Shown here piece after piece: positions 6,651 through 13,927 of a DNA stretch of 25,952 bases. The DNA comes from Candidatus Melainabacteria bacterium (GTDB lineage Bacteria > Cyanobacteriota > Vampirovibrionia > Obscuribacterales > Obscuribacteraceae), in contig PLXC01000095.1 in assembly GCA_003151275.1 (NCBI GenBank), positions 1 through 25,952 of the forward strand, read 5' to 3'. The notes under the pieces were generated by a model. The model was given only the letters and a program-made list of their open reading frames with translations, was not told the origin of the DNA and ran no database searches. Positions within the stretch are counted from its first letter, which is position 1. Each line of letters begins with the position of its first letter. The translations under genes and the position numbers were made by a program.

Positions 6651-6727
6651 GCGCTAACCGGCTTGGGAAGCTAATTCCCTAGTCGGTTAGTGCCTCTGGG
6701 ATTTGATGCTTTTTGTTTTTTTGTTTT
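6651..6727 (+). terminator. Long hairpin and T-rich tract after the zinc-finger gene
   Basis: GCGCTAACCGGCT (6651-6663) pairs with AGTCGGTTAGTGC (6681-6693) with two G-U pairs. After one T-T mismatch the stem continues as GGGAA/TTCCC around a GCTAA loop. A T-rich run (ctttttgttttttt) follows 15 nt later. The stem is unusually long for a simple terminator. Confidence 0.55.
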
Positions 6728-7610
6728 GAACTTGGTCTATTCATCTATATAGTATTGACTTATTTATTTCCTGAAACTTCGATCATGTCCCAAATTTCGT
6801 TGAATTAGATGACCCCTGATCCAGGCCCAAAACTGGGTAGGTTTGTGTTCTCAAATCAACAAGCCTTCAAGGAGGACTTCGTTCGGAATGAAGACAGTTC
6901 TAGGTCATCGGACCGTCCTTACAATCAGTATTTATCTTGGCACCGAGTTTGGTGCGTCGCAATTTGCGTCATCGCTGCTAGCTGCGCGATCTTCAAAGGG
7001 CTTAACTCAACTCATAATGCGGCTTTGAGTGATTCATGTATTTATTTGGCAACATAATTCAATTGGTAACAAATTGGTTATGTCTGGTCGGTACATTTGA
7101 GACGTCTTCGGATATTCAGTCATATCGCGAAGATCTGCAACAAACAAACTATATTCTCGCCAGGATGACCGGATCTAAATCGGTGCATCCTGTTTCCATT
7201 TGCCACTATATATGGTGCTTTTCTAGCGCGAGCTGGCAGATGTGCGCGAGCTTGCGACACCCTATTGATGCGGGTCTTACGTAGTGACGAATTCTTACTG
7301 CCAACTTGTCTGTTGACAATAGGACGTCCAAAAAACATATAGTGATTACGTATATCTTGTTTAAACATTTCTCCAGAGTTAGTCACTAAAAGCTCTCAGC
7401 GCTTAATTTATGTCTCTTTTTTACGATCACTATCGTGCGTAGAGAACTGCGTTCTGAACAAACATCTCTCATCAACATGATTGGAACGAGGCACGTGCCA
7501 AACTTCGAGCGGGTCTGTTCGAAGATAGGCTATCCTCATTCTTGTAACGGACAGCTTCTCTGGGTGACATCAAGTCGCTCCACGCCTGTAACCTAACGAA
7601 AGGGAAGACT
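6728..7610. other. Large gene-free stretch before ptrB
   Basis: Close to 900 AT-rich nt in which no gene can be supported. Frames at 6809-7057 (82 codons, one hydrophobic stretch), 6888-7028 and 7168-7284 lack properly spaced ribosome binding sites and show no family. An AAGGAGG at 6868-6874 stands 13 nt before an ATG, too far to count. A small dyad GATAG-G-CTATC lies at 7524-7534. It may hold a decayed gene, a small RNA or only spacer. Confidence 0.4.
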
Positions 7611-9659
7611 ATGAAAAATTCCATCTCTGCTCCGGTCGCGAAGAAGATTGCTTCTGTGACGGAACTTCATGGACTGCGGTTGGTCGACGAATATGCGTGG
7701 ATGAAAAATATTCCGGTGCAAGATCCGGATCTCCTGCCGCACCTTGAAGCCGAGAACGCCTTCGCGGATTCTTACATGAGCGACACGCTCGCGCTTCAGG
7801 ACACTCTCTACACGGAGATGCGCTCGCGCATCAAGGAAGCCGATCAAAGCGTTCCGGCCAAGCGTGGCAAATGGCTTATTTACACGCGCACCGAAGAAGG
7901 GAAACAATACACCATCCATTGCCGTCGCGGCATCAAGCCTGGCAGCGCAGAAGAGATTATGCTCGATGTAAACGAGCTGGCGAAAGGCGCTAAGTTTTTC
8001 CAGCTTGGCGCCTTGTCGCTCAGTCCCAGTGGCAATTACCTCGCTTATACCTATGACGACAAGGGCTTCCGTCAATACACGCTTGTCGTTAAGAATCTGC
8101 GTACGGGTGCAATCCTTGCCAGCACTGCCGAACGCGTTACCTCCGTCGTCTGGGCTGCAGACAACAAAACGATCTTCTACACAACCGAAGACGCAACGAC
8201 CAAACGATCCAATCGGGTCTATCGTCACCGGTTGGGCACCAAAGGACATCATCTTCTGCACGAAGAGCCGGACGAATTCTTTCGGCTGTCAGTGAGCAAA
8301 ACGCGTCCTGGTGTGTTCATCTACCTCGACTCATCCAGCCACACAACCTCGACGGCGAGCTACATTCGCGCAGACAAACCGCTGTCGAAATTCAGGCAGA
8401 TCCTTCCCCTCAAGCACATGGTCAAGTACGACTTTGATGATGATGGGAAGAATTTCTACATCCGCACAAACGACGAGGCGAAAAACTTCCGGCTCGTCAA
8501 AGCGTCCCCCCGCTCGCCTTCCAAGAACTGGAAGGAAATTCTGCCCCACCGCCCAACTGTCATGCTGGAAGGTGTCGACATCTTCGCCGACTACCTGATC
8601 GTGCACGAGAAGGAAAATGGGTTGGGGAAAATCCGCGTCCAGAAGCTGTCCACCGGAGACGTTCACTATATCGAATTCCCGGAGCCCGCTTACGCCATCG
8701 CGGGTGCGTCCAACTTCGAGTTCGATGTGCACAACTATCGCTTTAGCTATCAGTCTATGGTCAAGCCGTCCTCGACCTTTGACTACGACCTGATCGCCAG
8801 GACCACGCTGGTGCTCAAGACTCAAGATGTGAAGGGCTATGATTCGTCTCTTTATGCCAGCGAGCGAATCTTTGCCACCGCATCTGATGGCACGCTTGTG
8901 CCCATCTCGCTTGTTTACAAGCGTGACCTCAAGCTTGACGGCAGCCGCCCGTGCCATCTCTATGCTTACGGCTCGTACGGCATCTCGATTCCCAGCGGCT
9001 TCAGCATTGCTCGTCTCTCCTTGCTCGATCGGGGCTACGTCTATGCCATCGCTCACATTCGAGGCGGCGGCGACCTGGGCGAACCCTGGCGGGAAGACGG
9101 TAAGCTGAAGAAGAAGATGAACACCTTCACCGACTTCAACAGCTGCGCCGAACATCTGATCGCCAAGGGCTATACCAGTGCAGATAAGCTCAGCATCGAA
9201 GGAGGAAGTGCTGGTGGACTGCTGATGGGCGCGGTGCTCAACCTGCGTCCGGATTTGTACAGGGCGGCAGTTGTGGACGTGCCGTTCGTCGATGTGATCA
9301 ATACCATGCTCGACGAGACTCTTCCCCTCACGGTTGCCGAGTTCGAAGAGTGGGGCAACCCGAAGGTCAAGGCGGATTACGATTACATTCGGACGTATTC
9401 ACCGTACGAAAACATCTCCGTCCAGGCGTATCCCTCAATCCTGGTTCGGTCCGCGTTCTGGGACAGCCAGGTACCTTACTGGGAGCCGTCCAAATATACC
9501 GCCAAGTTGCGTGCCACCAAGACCGATACCAACCCGCTGATCTACAAAATCATGCTGGAAGCCGCCGGACACGGCGGACAGTCGGGGCGTTTCGACGCCT
9601 TGAAGGATGTCGCGTTTGACTATGCCTTCATGATGAAGCAGATCGGTATCACCAAGTAA
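7611..9659 (+). CDS. ptrB: Oligopeptidase B (protease II), prolyl oligopeptidase family S9
   Basis: A cytoplasmic serine peptidase that cuts short peptides after Arg or Lys. The 682-residue length is typical. The N-terminal part (about 1-75) and the beta-propeller (about 76-410) are followed by the alpha/beta-hydrolase domain. Its hallmarks are YAYGSYG (451-457), HIRGGGDLG (482-490), the nucleophile Ser533 in EGGSAGG, the oligopeptidase-B block PFVDVINTMLDETLPLT (558-574) with EEWGNP (579-584), Asp618 in SAFWDSQVPY, and His654 in AAGHGG. All three catalytic residues are present. ATG has AAAGGGAAG a few nt upstream. No signal peptide, so cytoplasmic. It is a single-gene unit with a long upstream gap; regulation is not visible. 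Confidence 0.95.
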   Translation: MKNSISAPVAKKIASVTELHGLRLVDEYAWMKNIPVQDPDLLPHLEAENAFADSYMSDTLALQDTLYTEMRSRIKEADQSVPAKRGKWLIYTRTEEGKQYTIHCRRGIKPGSAEEIMLDVNELAKGAKFFQLGALSLSPSGNYLAYTYDDKGFRQYTLVVKNLRTGAILASTAERVTSVVWAADNKTIFYTTEDATTKRSNRVYRHRLGTKGHHLLHEEPDEFFRLSVSKTRPGVFIYLDSSSHTTSTASYIRADKPLSKFRQILPLKHMVKYDFDDDGKNFYIRTNDEAKNFRLVKASPRSPSKNWKEILPHRPTVMLEGVDIFADYLIVHEKENGLGKIRVQKLSTGDVHYIEFPEPAYAIAGASNFEFDVHNYRFSYQSMVKPSSTFDYDLIARTTLVLKTQDVKGYDSSLYASERIFATASDGTLVPISLVYKRDLKLDGSRPCHLYAYGSYGISIPSGFSIARLSLLDRGYVYAIAHIRGGGDLGEPWREDGKLKKKMNTFTDFNSCAEHLIAKGYTSADKLSIEGGSAGGLLMGAVLNLRPDLYRAAVVDVPFVDVINTMLDETLPLTVAEFEEWGNPKVKADYDYIRTYSPYENISVQAYPSILVRSAFWDSQVPYWEPSKYTAKLRATKTDTNPLIYKIMLEAAGHGGQSGRFDALKDVAFDYAFMMKQIGITK

Positions 9660-9995
9660 AACTACTCGTCTGCACAAGAAAATCTCGTATGGGCAAACTC
9701 GATTTCAGCCCTCAAGATCCCAAAAGCTATGATCAGCTGAATTCTGCAGACTATCCGAAAAAAGGAGAGAGGGCTTTCGAGCCCTCTCTTGGTAGCACAC
9801 TGACGACAGAAAGGCTTTATCCTTGCTTGCCATCGGACTCTTGCAAACTAAAGCGAGCGAGCTCAGGAGGTCCGCTTTCATCCATGGAATTTTAAAATCA
9901 ATTCAACACTATAATAGCTAGTAATCGCTTTTACCCGATCCAATACCCGAAGAATCTGCACCAATTCCAATGGGCATGGTCACGGAAGTCCAGCG
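9660..9995. other. Intergenic region between convergent ptrB and the DUF4239 gene
   Basis: No gene. It separates plus-strand ptrB from the minus-strand DUF4239 gene and contains the terminator at 9758-9789. An open frame at 9689-9895 runs straight through that hairpin and has no ribosome binding site. Confidence 0.5.
9758..9789 (-). terminator. Rho-independent terminator of the DUF4239 gene
   Basis: A perfect 10-bp stem AGAGAGGGCT/AGCCCTCTCT (9766-9775 with 9780-9789) with a 4-nt loop (TTCG on plus, CGAA on minus). Read on the minus strand it is followed by CCTTTTTT (A run on plus at 9758-9763), the canonical arrangement for the leftward gene. It may also stop ptrB readthrough. Confidence 0.85.
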
Positions 9996-10859
9996 TCAGC
10001 GCGCTTGTTGCAAGATTTGAGCGGGCGGGTGTTTGCCGGATTGGGCTTGAAGTTCAATCGCTTTCGATTTCTGAAGAAACTTCTTGAACAAATCAAGGTC
10101 CAGCTCAAAGGCGGCGGAGCTAACATGCACATCACCCGAGAAAGGATAGTCATAGTTGGCTAGGAGGAAGATATTTAGGGCCATCACGGTTGCCACTAGT
10201 CCGGTCATCAGCATTTGGGTGCGTTCGTTTTGAACTTCAAAAAAATAGGTGAAGGCAATAGTGGCTCCGCCTCCAGCTAGAACTACGATCCACATTCCCA
10301 GAGGCAATTGATTGACCATGGCAGCAAAACGCAGCGTGCGATAGTTGCCCAAGTGCGAGATGGCGGAAAGAACCGCCTGGTGTACGTTGCTCTGTCCATC
10401 ATTAGCAGGGATGAAGTCAACGCACAGACGCCAAATGTCACTGTAATATTCCCACGCTTCCGACGATGATTTGCGATCTTCCATCAATTTCCATTCTTTG
10501 CTAATCACTATTTCCGCGTAGCCTATGCATTTGTTTTGCAGGTCGGTTCGCAACGGCTGGGGAAACCCGGATGCGCCGCGGAAGACATCAGCGAGCGCTC
10601 CTGCCTCTTCCTGCACATTCATCCGCGCTTCATCGAAGCGCTGCATTGCACCGGCAACAAGGAAGCCGAGCAATACCGCAAACAACGTGCCAATTACCGA
10701 CAAGAGCGGGTCGGCGACAGCGTGGTTCAAGCGGAGCTCTTCGAGGTCAGCTTTGCGGCGCACGACGAGCATGCAAAAGATGGCGGCCCAAATGGCCAGC
10801 ACGATGATTAGAAAGCCGTAGAAAAAAGTAACCACTGTTGCCGGATGTTCCTGTCGCAC
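9996..10859 (-). CDS. DUF4239 (bestrophin-like) membrane protein, 287 aa
   Basis: Membrane protein of the DUF4239 family, function unknown. Seen in order: an N-terminal span (about 9-33), a second span in SVIGTLFAVLLGFLVAGA (54-71), and the conserved soluble part with DEARMNVQEEAGALADVFRG (76-95). Spans three and four follow at about 187-207 and 214-234, then the typical NYDYPFSGDV (235-244) and a charged, Gln-rich tail. The only sensible start is GTG at 10859: an in-frame stop lies just upstream and I see no good ribosome binding site. This raises the possibility of translational coupling to the overlapping His-rich frame at 10747-11043. A strong minus-strand terminator lies about 200 nt downstream. 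Confidence 0.8.
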   Translation of the reverse strand: MRQEHPATVVTFFYGFLIIVLAIWAAIFCMLVVRRKADLEELRLNHAVADPLLSVIGTLFAVLLGFLVAGAMQRFDEARMNVQEEAGALADVFRGASGFPQPLRTDLQNKCIGYAEIVISKEWKLMEDRKSSSEAWEYYSDIWRLCVDFIPANDGQSNVHQAVLSAISHLGNYRTLRFAAMVNQLPLGMWIVVLAGGGATIAFTYFFEVQNERTQMLMTGLVATVMALNIFLLANYDYPFSGDVHVSSAAFELDLDLFKKFLQKSKAIELQAQSGKHPPAQILQQAR

Positions 10860-11043
10860 AATCGAGCATCAATTGTCCCACAGTTTGAGGTTGGCAACGG
10901 TTCAATTGTTGCCTGACTTTTCCATGCAGTCTTAGCGTCATGTGCGGCGTTGACTTCATTTTCAGTGTCGGCGTTGCGCGGTGGCTCCCGTGGTGGTGCT
11001 TTTCATGTTGATGAGCGCCGTCGGATTTGCATGGTCTGTCCAT
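10747..11043 (-). CDS. Possible His-rich small protein overlapping the DUF4239 start
   Basis: ATG at 11043 is preceded by AAGGAGAACACA, an excellent ribosome binding site on the minus strand. The 98-codon frame begins MDRPCKSDGAHQHEKHHHGSH and is basic, with no membrane span. Its last 38 codons overlap the beginning of the DUF4239 gene in another frame, and their composition looks like a shadow of that gene. Either it is a real leader-type protein whose translation couples to the GTG start of the DUF4239 gene, or only the ribosome binding site is real. The function is unknown, and the His cluster may bind metal. Confidence 0.35.
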   Translation of the reverse strand: MDRPCKSDGAHQHEKHHHGSHRATPTLKMKSTPHMTLRLHGKVRQQLNRCQPQTVGQLMLDCATGTSGNSGYFFLRLSNHRAGHLGRHLLHARRAPQS

Positions 11044-11341
11044 TGTGTTCTCCTTGCTTGCCGAACGCCTCTGCGGAATTGGTCGTCCTCAAATTACAAC
11101 GGTTCCCTGTGGCAAAACTGTGATCGTGCAATGCGGAAAATTCGTTCATTTAATGGCGCTAAATTTGCAGTTGCAACATGCCAAGGCTGTCACTTAAGGC
11201 ACCGAATATGGTTCGTTCCTTGATCTCTATTCATTCAGACAACGATGTTCGATGTTTATACTGTATTATATAGTTGTCATAACCCAAAAAATCAGACACC
11301 CTAATAAGGGGGGCTGATCTAAGGTGATGAGGCTGGGTCCG
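11044..11341. other. Intergenic region upstream of the minus-strand DUF4239 unit
   Basis: No gene seen. It should contain the promoter of the leftward unit and includes the GTTGCAACAT motif at 11170-11179. An open plus frame (10981-11223) lacks a ribosome binding site. Confidence 0.4.
11170..11179. promoter_or_regulatory. Third copy of the GTTGCAACAT motif
   Basis: Matches the core shared by 325-344 and 2424-2437. It lies 126 nt upstream of the minus-strand start at 11043, a plausible promoter position. Confidence 0.3.
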
Positions 11342-11379
11342 AAAAAAACGCAGGGATGACCGTTTCCGGACAACCTGCG
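11342..11379 (-). terminator. Rho-independent terminator of the minus-strand operon
   Basis: On the minus strand CGCAGG pairs with CCTGCG, with an inner CCG-GAAA-CGG hairpin, followed at once by TTTTTTT (plus-strand A run at 11342-11348). It lies about 130 nt after the 28-residue frame and 245 nt after the 96-aa gene, so the minus-strand transcript probably extends through both. Confidence 0.8.
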
Positions 11380-11507
11380 CCATCCTAAGAGGCATGCAGG
11401 AAAAGCAAAAACAACCATGCAATCGAGGGCACCGCTGCCGGTGCCTTCAATTCAAAAGTCTACGCTTGATGCCCAACGTATCTGCGGGGATTCAGACACC
11501 GGTAACG

Positions 11508-11594
11508 TTAGCGGTTGTTTTCTGCGGCGGGAAGAGTCGGGCTTTTGCCCGACATCGAGCTTGTGTCGCCTGACTTATGAGAACACAGTCTCAT
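11508..11594 (-). CDS. Candidate 28-residue peptide with a very strong ribosome binding site
   Basis: On the minus strand GGAGGAGG ends 8 nt before ATG at 11594, the best ribosome binding site in the window. The frame stops with TAA at 11508 after 28 codons and gives a soluble, Ser-rich basic peptide (MRLCSHKSGDTSS...PAAENNR). It begins 28 nt after the 96-aa membrane gene, in the same direction and before the operon terminator. Two hairpins overlap it: CTTATGAG/CTCATAAG covers the start codon (11574-11597), and GTCGGGC/GCCCGAC sits inside it (11536-11553). The first could mask initiation. Evidence is positional; no homology is known to me. Confidence 0.4.
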   Translation of the reverse strand: MRLCSHKSGDTSSMSGKSPTLPAAENNR

Positions 11595-11622
11595 AAGATG
11601 AACCTCCTCCTCGATCTTGAGC

Positions 11623-11913
11623 TCACGAAGCTTTGCGACTGAGGAAGATTGCGGTCAGTCCGAAGATCGCGTAGCCGAAAGTCGCTAGCAAGAACATCCC
11701 GAGACCGTAGAAGAAACCCCCGAATATGCCGGCGAGCGCGAAGCACGAAACGAGAACGAAAGCCACAATTGAAAGCACCGCGGCCGCCGAACTGCGTCTG
11801 CTCGAAAGCAACTTGTAGAGCCCGAAGGAGCCGACAACGGCGAACACGAGGTTCAGACCGCAGTAGGTCAACAGAGCCGTGGCGAGGGCTTCTCCGATTC
11901 CGATGTCATCCAT
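11623..11913 (-). CDS. Small membrane protein, 96 aa, unknown
   Basis: ATG with AAAGGAA 7-8 nt upstream. Nearly the whole protein is hydrophobic, with three likely spans at about 10-34, 43-64 and 66-90. These are separated by a basic loop SSRRSS (37-42) and a glycine-rich turn (GIFGGFFYGLG, 62-72), and the protein ends in LSRKAS. This resembles many small integral membrane proteins without a named domain. It lies 67 nt downstream of the exported trypsin-fold gene and 28 nt upstream of the 28-residue frame, all on the minus strand, so co-transcription is likely. Function unknown. Confidence 0.7.
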   Translation of the reverse strand: MDDIGIGEALATALLTYCGLNLVFAVVGSFGLYKLLSSRRSSAAAVLSIVAFVLVSCFALAGIFGGFFYGLGMFLLATFGYAIFGLTAIFLSRKAS

Positions 11914-11980
11914 AGCTTAATTCCTTTTCGCTGTTGGGTTGAACTTGCTAGTTGCACACTACGAGCTTAATTCGCTTTGT

Positions 11981-12736
11981 TCAGTGGCTCTTGGTGGCTC
12001 CCGACTTGTGCGCTTCGTCGATAGCAGACTGAACGTTCTTGCCGACTTCCATGAGACAAGCACCCACAGAGCCGGGGATGGTCCATCCCACGAGACCAAC
12101 CAGTTCTCCTCTGGAATTGTAGACACCGGCGCCGTGGTCATCTGCCGTGGTGATCATCCACAGCATCGCAACGCTTCTGCTGCCATCGCCCCCGGTGCTC
12201 CTCGGCGCAGAGTCAATTCTGGCAACGCCGCCGAATAATGGACGGGGATCGTGCAAACCGAAGGCAGTGTGGCTCAGTCCAAGCACGAGCAGGTGAGGAG
12301 CGAGTTCATCCTGACTGATCTTAATTGAGGGACAGCTCGCACTCTCAGACGGCATGTCCTTGAGGGTGTAAATATCCACCTGCCTTTGCTCGTCAGCACG
12401 TTCGAGTGACCCGACGTAGTCCGCTCCCGATCGAACAGTGACACCAATCTGCTGTCTCCCGACAGTCACATTGTGCACGGTTATCACTTCGCAGTGGCGC
12501 ACGTCGGCGCCTCTCCGCAACACCCCCGAGCCGACACGACCCATCGACTCGATGCGGACAGCGGAGTCTTCAACTAGGTCGTAGACTTCACCGAAGTCCC
12601 AACTCAAGGCAGCGGGATTGCCAGCGAGGGCCGCTTCGGCAGCCGGTGCGGGCATTGGCGCAGAACTGAAGGACGCCAGCAGGCAGATGGTCGCAAGAAG
12701 CTTGCGAACTCGGCATTTGTTGATGTAGCTATTCAT
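11981..12736 (-). CDS. Exported trypsin-fold protein, probably a pseudoprotease, 251 aa
   Basis: ATG with AGGAG 8 nt upstream. Residues 1-33 form a signal peptide (basic MNSYINKCRVRK, a hydrophobic LLATICLLASF core, cleavage near APAAEA). The mature part follows the outline of trypsin-like (S1/S1C) domains: DSAVRIES and VGSGVL (57-73), VITVHNV with His88 in the catalytic-His position, QVDIYTLK with Asp121 in the Asp position, and DDHGAGVYNSRGELVGLVG (199-217) in place of the G-N/D-S-G-G loop. In that last block His201 stands where the nucleophilic Ser should be. Family placement is by motif pattern only and is moderately sure; loss of catalysis is inferred. It probably acts outside the cytoplasm, perhaps as a binding or sensing module. 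Confidence 0.6.
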   Translation of the reverse strand: MNSYINKCRVRKLLATICLLASFSSAPMPAPAAEAALAGNPAALSWDFGEVYDLVEDSAVRIESMGRVGSGVLRRGADVRHCEVITVHNVTVGRQQIGVTVRSGADYVGSLERADEQRQVDIYTLKDMPSESASCPSIKISQDELAPHLLVLGLSHTAFGLHDPRPLFGGVARIDSAPRSTGGDGSRSVAMLWMITTADDHGAGVYNSRGELVGLVGWTIPGSVGACLMEVGKNVQSAIDEAHKSGATKSH

Positions 12737-12924
12737 GTTTTAACTCCTGTTCGTTTGGTAGCCGGTCAACCCGGTCACTTCAGCCGACGCGAGTGAATTA
12801 GTCTGATGAGTGGACCCAGGCATCCATTCTTGCGAGCATCTCCTGACAGAACACGGAAAGCGACCGTCAGTCTTTGTAGCGCGAAGTTTCGTTAGCACCT
12901 ACGCGCGCAAGAGCGTCATTTGGG

Positions 12925-13224
12925 TTAAGAAATGCGCGTCACACGGGGCGCGCCGAAGAGCCGCCGACGCACAACGACCTGTCGATTGGCAAACGGCGAT
13001 TGGGCGATCTCGGAGGCCTTGGTGTTCGACACCACTGCTACGAGAATGTTCGAGTCGAGATTCAGATCCTTGTATGGCACGACCATGACAGTCTTATAAG
13101 TGGGAGAGGCGTGCTTCATGATGTTGGCCGTGACCAAAGCGGCGCCGCGGTAGATGACTCTGTCCGTGCACGCCCAAGCGATCAGGGCGGTGGCGATCAA
13201 CGCCAGGATGAAGGTGGCTTCCAT
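12925..13224 (-). CDS. TM-anchored small protein, 99 aa, unknown
   Basis: ATG with GGAGAG 7 nt upstream. An N-terminal hydrophobic span (residues 3-19, TFILALIATALIAWACT) is followed by a soluble domain of about 75 residues with beta-rich segments (YKTVMVVPYKDLNLDSNILVAVV split by polar turns) and a basic tail (RQVVVRRRLFGAPRVTR). Cys19 is preceded by A-W-A, a poor lipobox, so an uncleaved anchor is more likely than a lipoprotein. It is the first gene of the minus-strand series that continues with the exported trypsin-fold protein 188 nt downstream. Family not recognised. Confidence 0.6.
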   Translation of the reverse strand: MEATFILALIATALIAWACTDRVIYRGAALVTANIMKHASPTYKTVMVVPYKDLNLDSNILVAVVSNTKASEIAQSPFANRQVVVRRRLFGAPRVTRIS

Positions 13225-13927
13225 TTTCAGCTCTCCAATATTGACACCACAAGCGGTGCGATGACGGTCGGCGACGCGCCGACTGACCTGAATAATCTAT
13301 TGCATGTTTCACTGCTGCTGTTTAGGGCTCAGGCGGATTCTTGAAACCGCTAAGTAATTCGGCGAAACCGCCACGACCAGTGGCTCTCAGCCTCGAAATG
13401 TTGCCGATTGATTCGCCATGGGTTGAGGCGCAAATTCAGGACTTCTTCCAGCTAACCTGCACTAGCTTGCATGCACGGACAAGCGCTAAGTCACTCTGAG
13501 CGGTCAAATATCAGACGACGCGAAGGTCAATCAAAAGTAGCTCAATTGGGTGTTTTAGAGTGGTTTTTGCGTTGGTCAGATGCGCAATAAGGAGTGTTGG
13601 AAGATAATGTAATCTTGCTCTTTCCCGCCCCGCCTGTGCAATCCATTTCACACATCGTATCGACTGCCCATATTGTTATGGTCGCACCGCAATTGCGCTT
13701 GGACTCAGCTTCAGCCAAGATCATGCGAAGCGCGAACATCAAACTGATGTCAAGAAATCTAGGTGGCATAGGTTGCACTGGTATGGATTTGCGAATCCAT
13801 TCTGGACTGCTATCGAATCAGCTCAAGGCTATCGCATAGCTTCGCCAATTCTGGTCAATCCTATTCAATTGTCATTGTGGTATGGAACAATTGAGCATGT
13901 TGGACTGGCAAAATTACCTGGTGGTTA
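13225..13927. other. Divergent intergenic region between the 99-aa gene and the first MocR
   Basis: About 700 nt between divergently transcribed genes. Open frames on both strands at 13542-13839 mirror each other, lack ribosome binding sites and use a TTG start on the plus strand, so I do not call them. The region should hold promoters for both directions; the only clear symmetry is the CAATTG pair at 13865-13894. Confidence 0.4.
13865..13894. promoter_or_regulatory. Candidate operator of the first MocR gene
   Basis: TCAATTGT (13865-13872) and ACAATTGA (13887-13894) form 8-bp inverted arms with a 14-bp spacer. Because CAATTG is itself palindromic, they are also direct repeats exactly 22 bp (two helical turns) apart. 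The pair ends 33 nt before the ATG. MocR regulators such as GabR and PdxR bind paired repeats near their own promoters, so autoregulation is a fair inference. Confidence 0.45.

Noticed and set aside
6809..7057. 82-codon frame with one hydrophobic stretch
   Set aside because: No ribosome binding site and no recognisable pattern; a competing frame lies on the same strand.
9689..9895. 68-codon frame after ptrB
   Set aside because: Runs straight through the terminator at 9758-9789 and lacks a ribosome binding site.
11231..11422. 63-codon minus-strand frame
   Set aside because: Crosses the minus-strand terminator at 11342-11379 and has no ribosome binding site.
13542..13839. Opposed open frames of about 80 codons in the gap before the first MocR
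   Set aside because: The plus frame needs a TTG start, neither strand has a ribosome binding site, and each is the mirror of the other.
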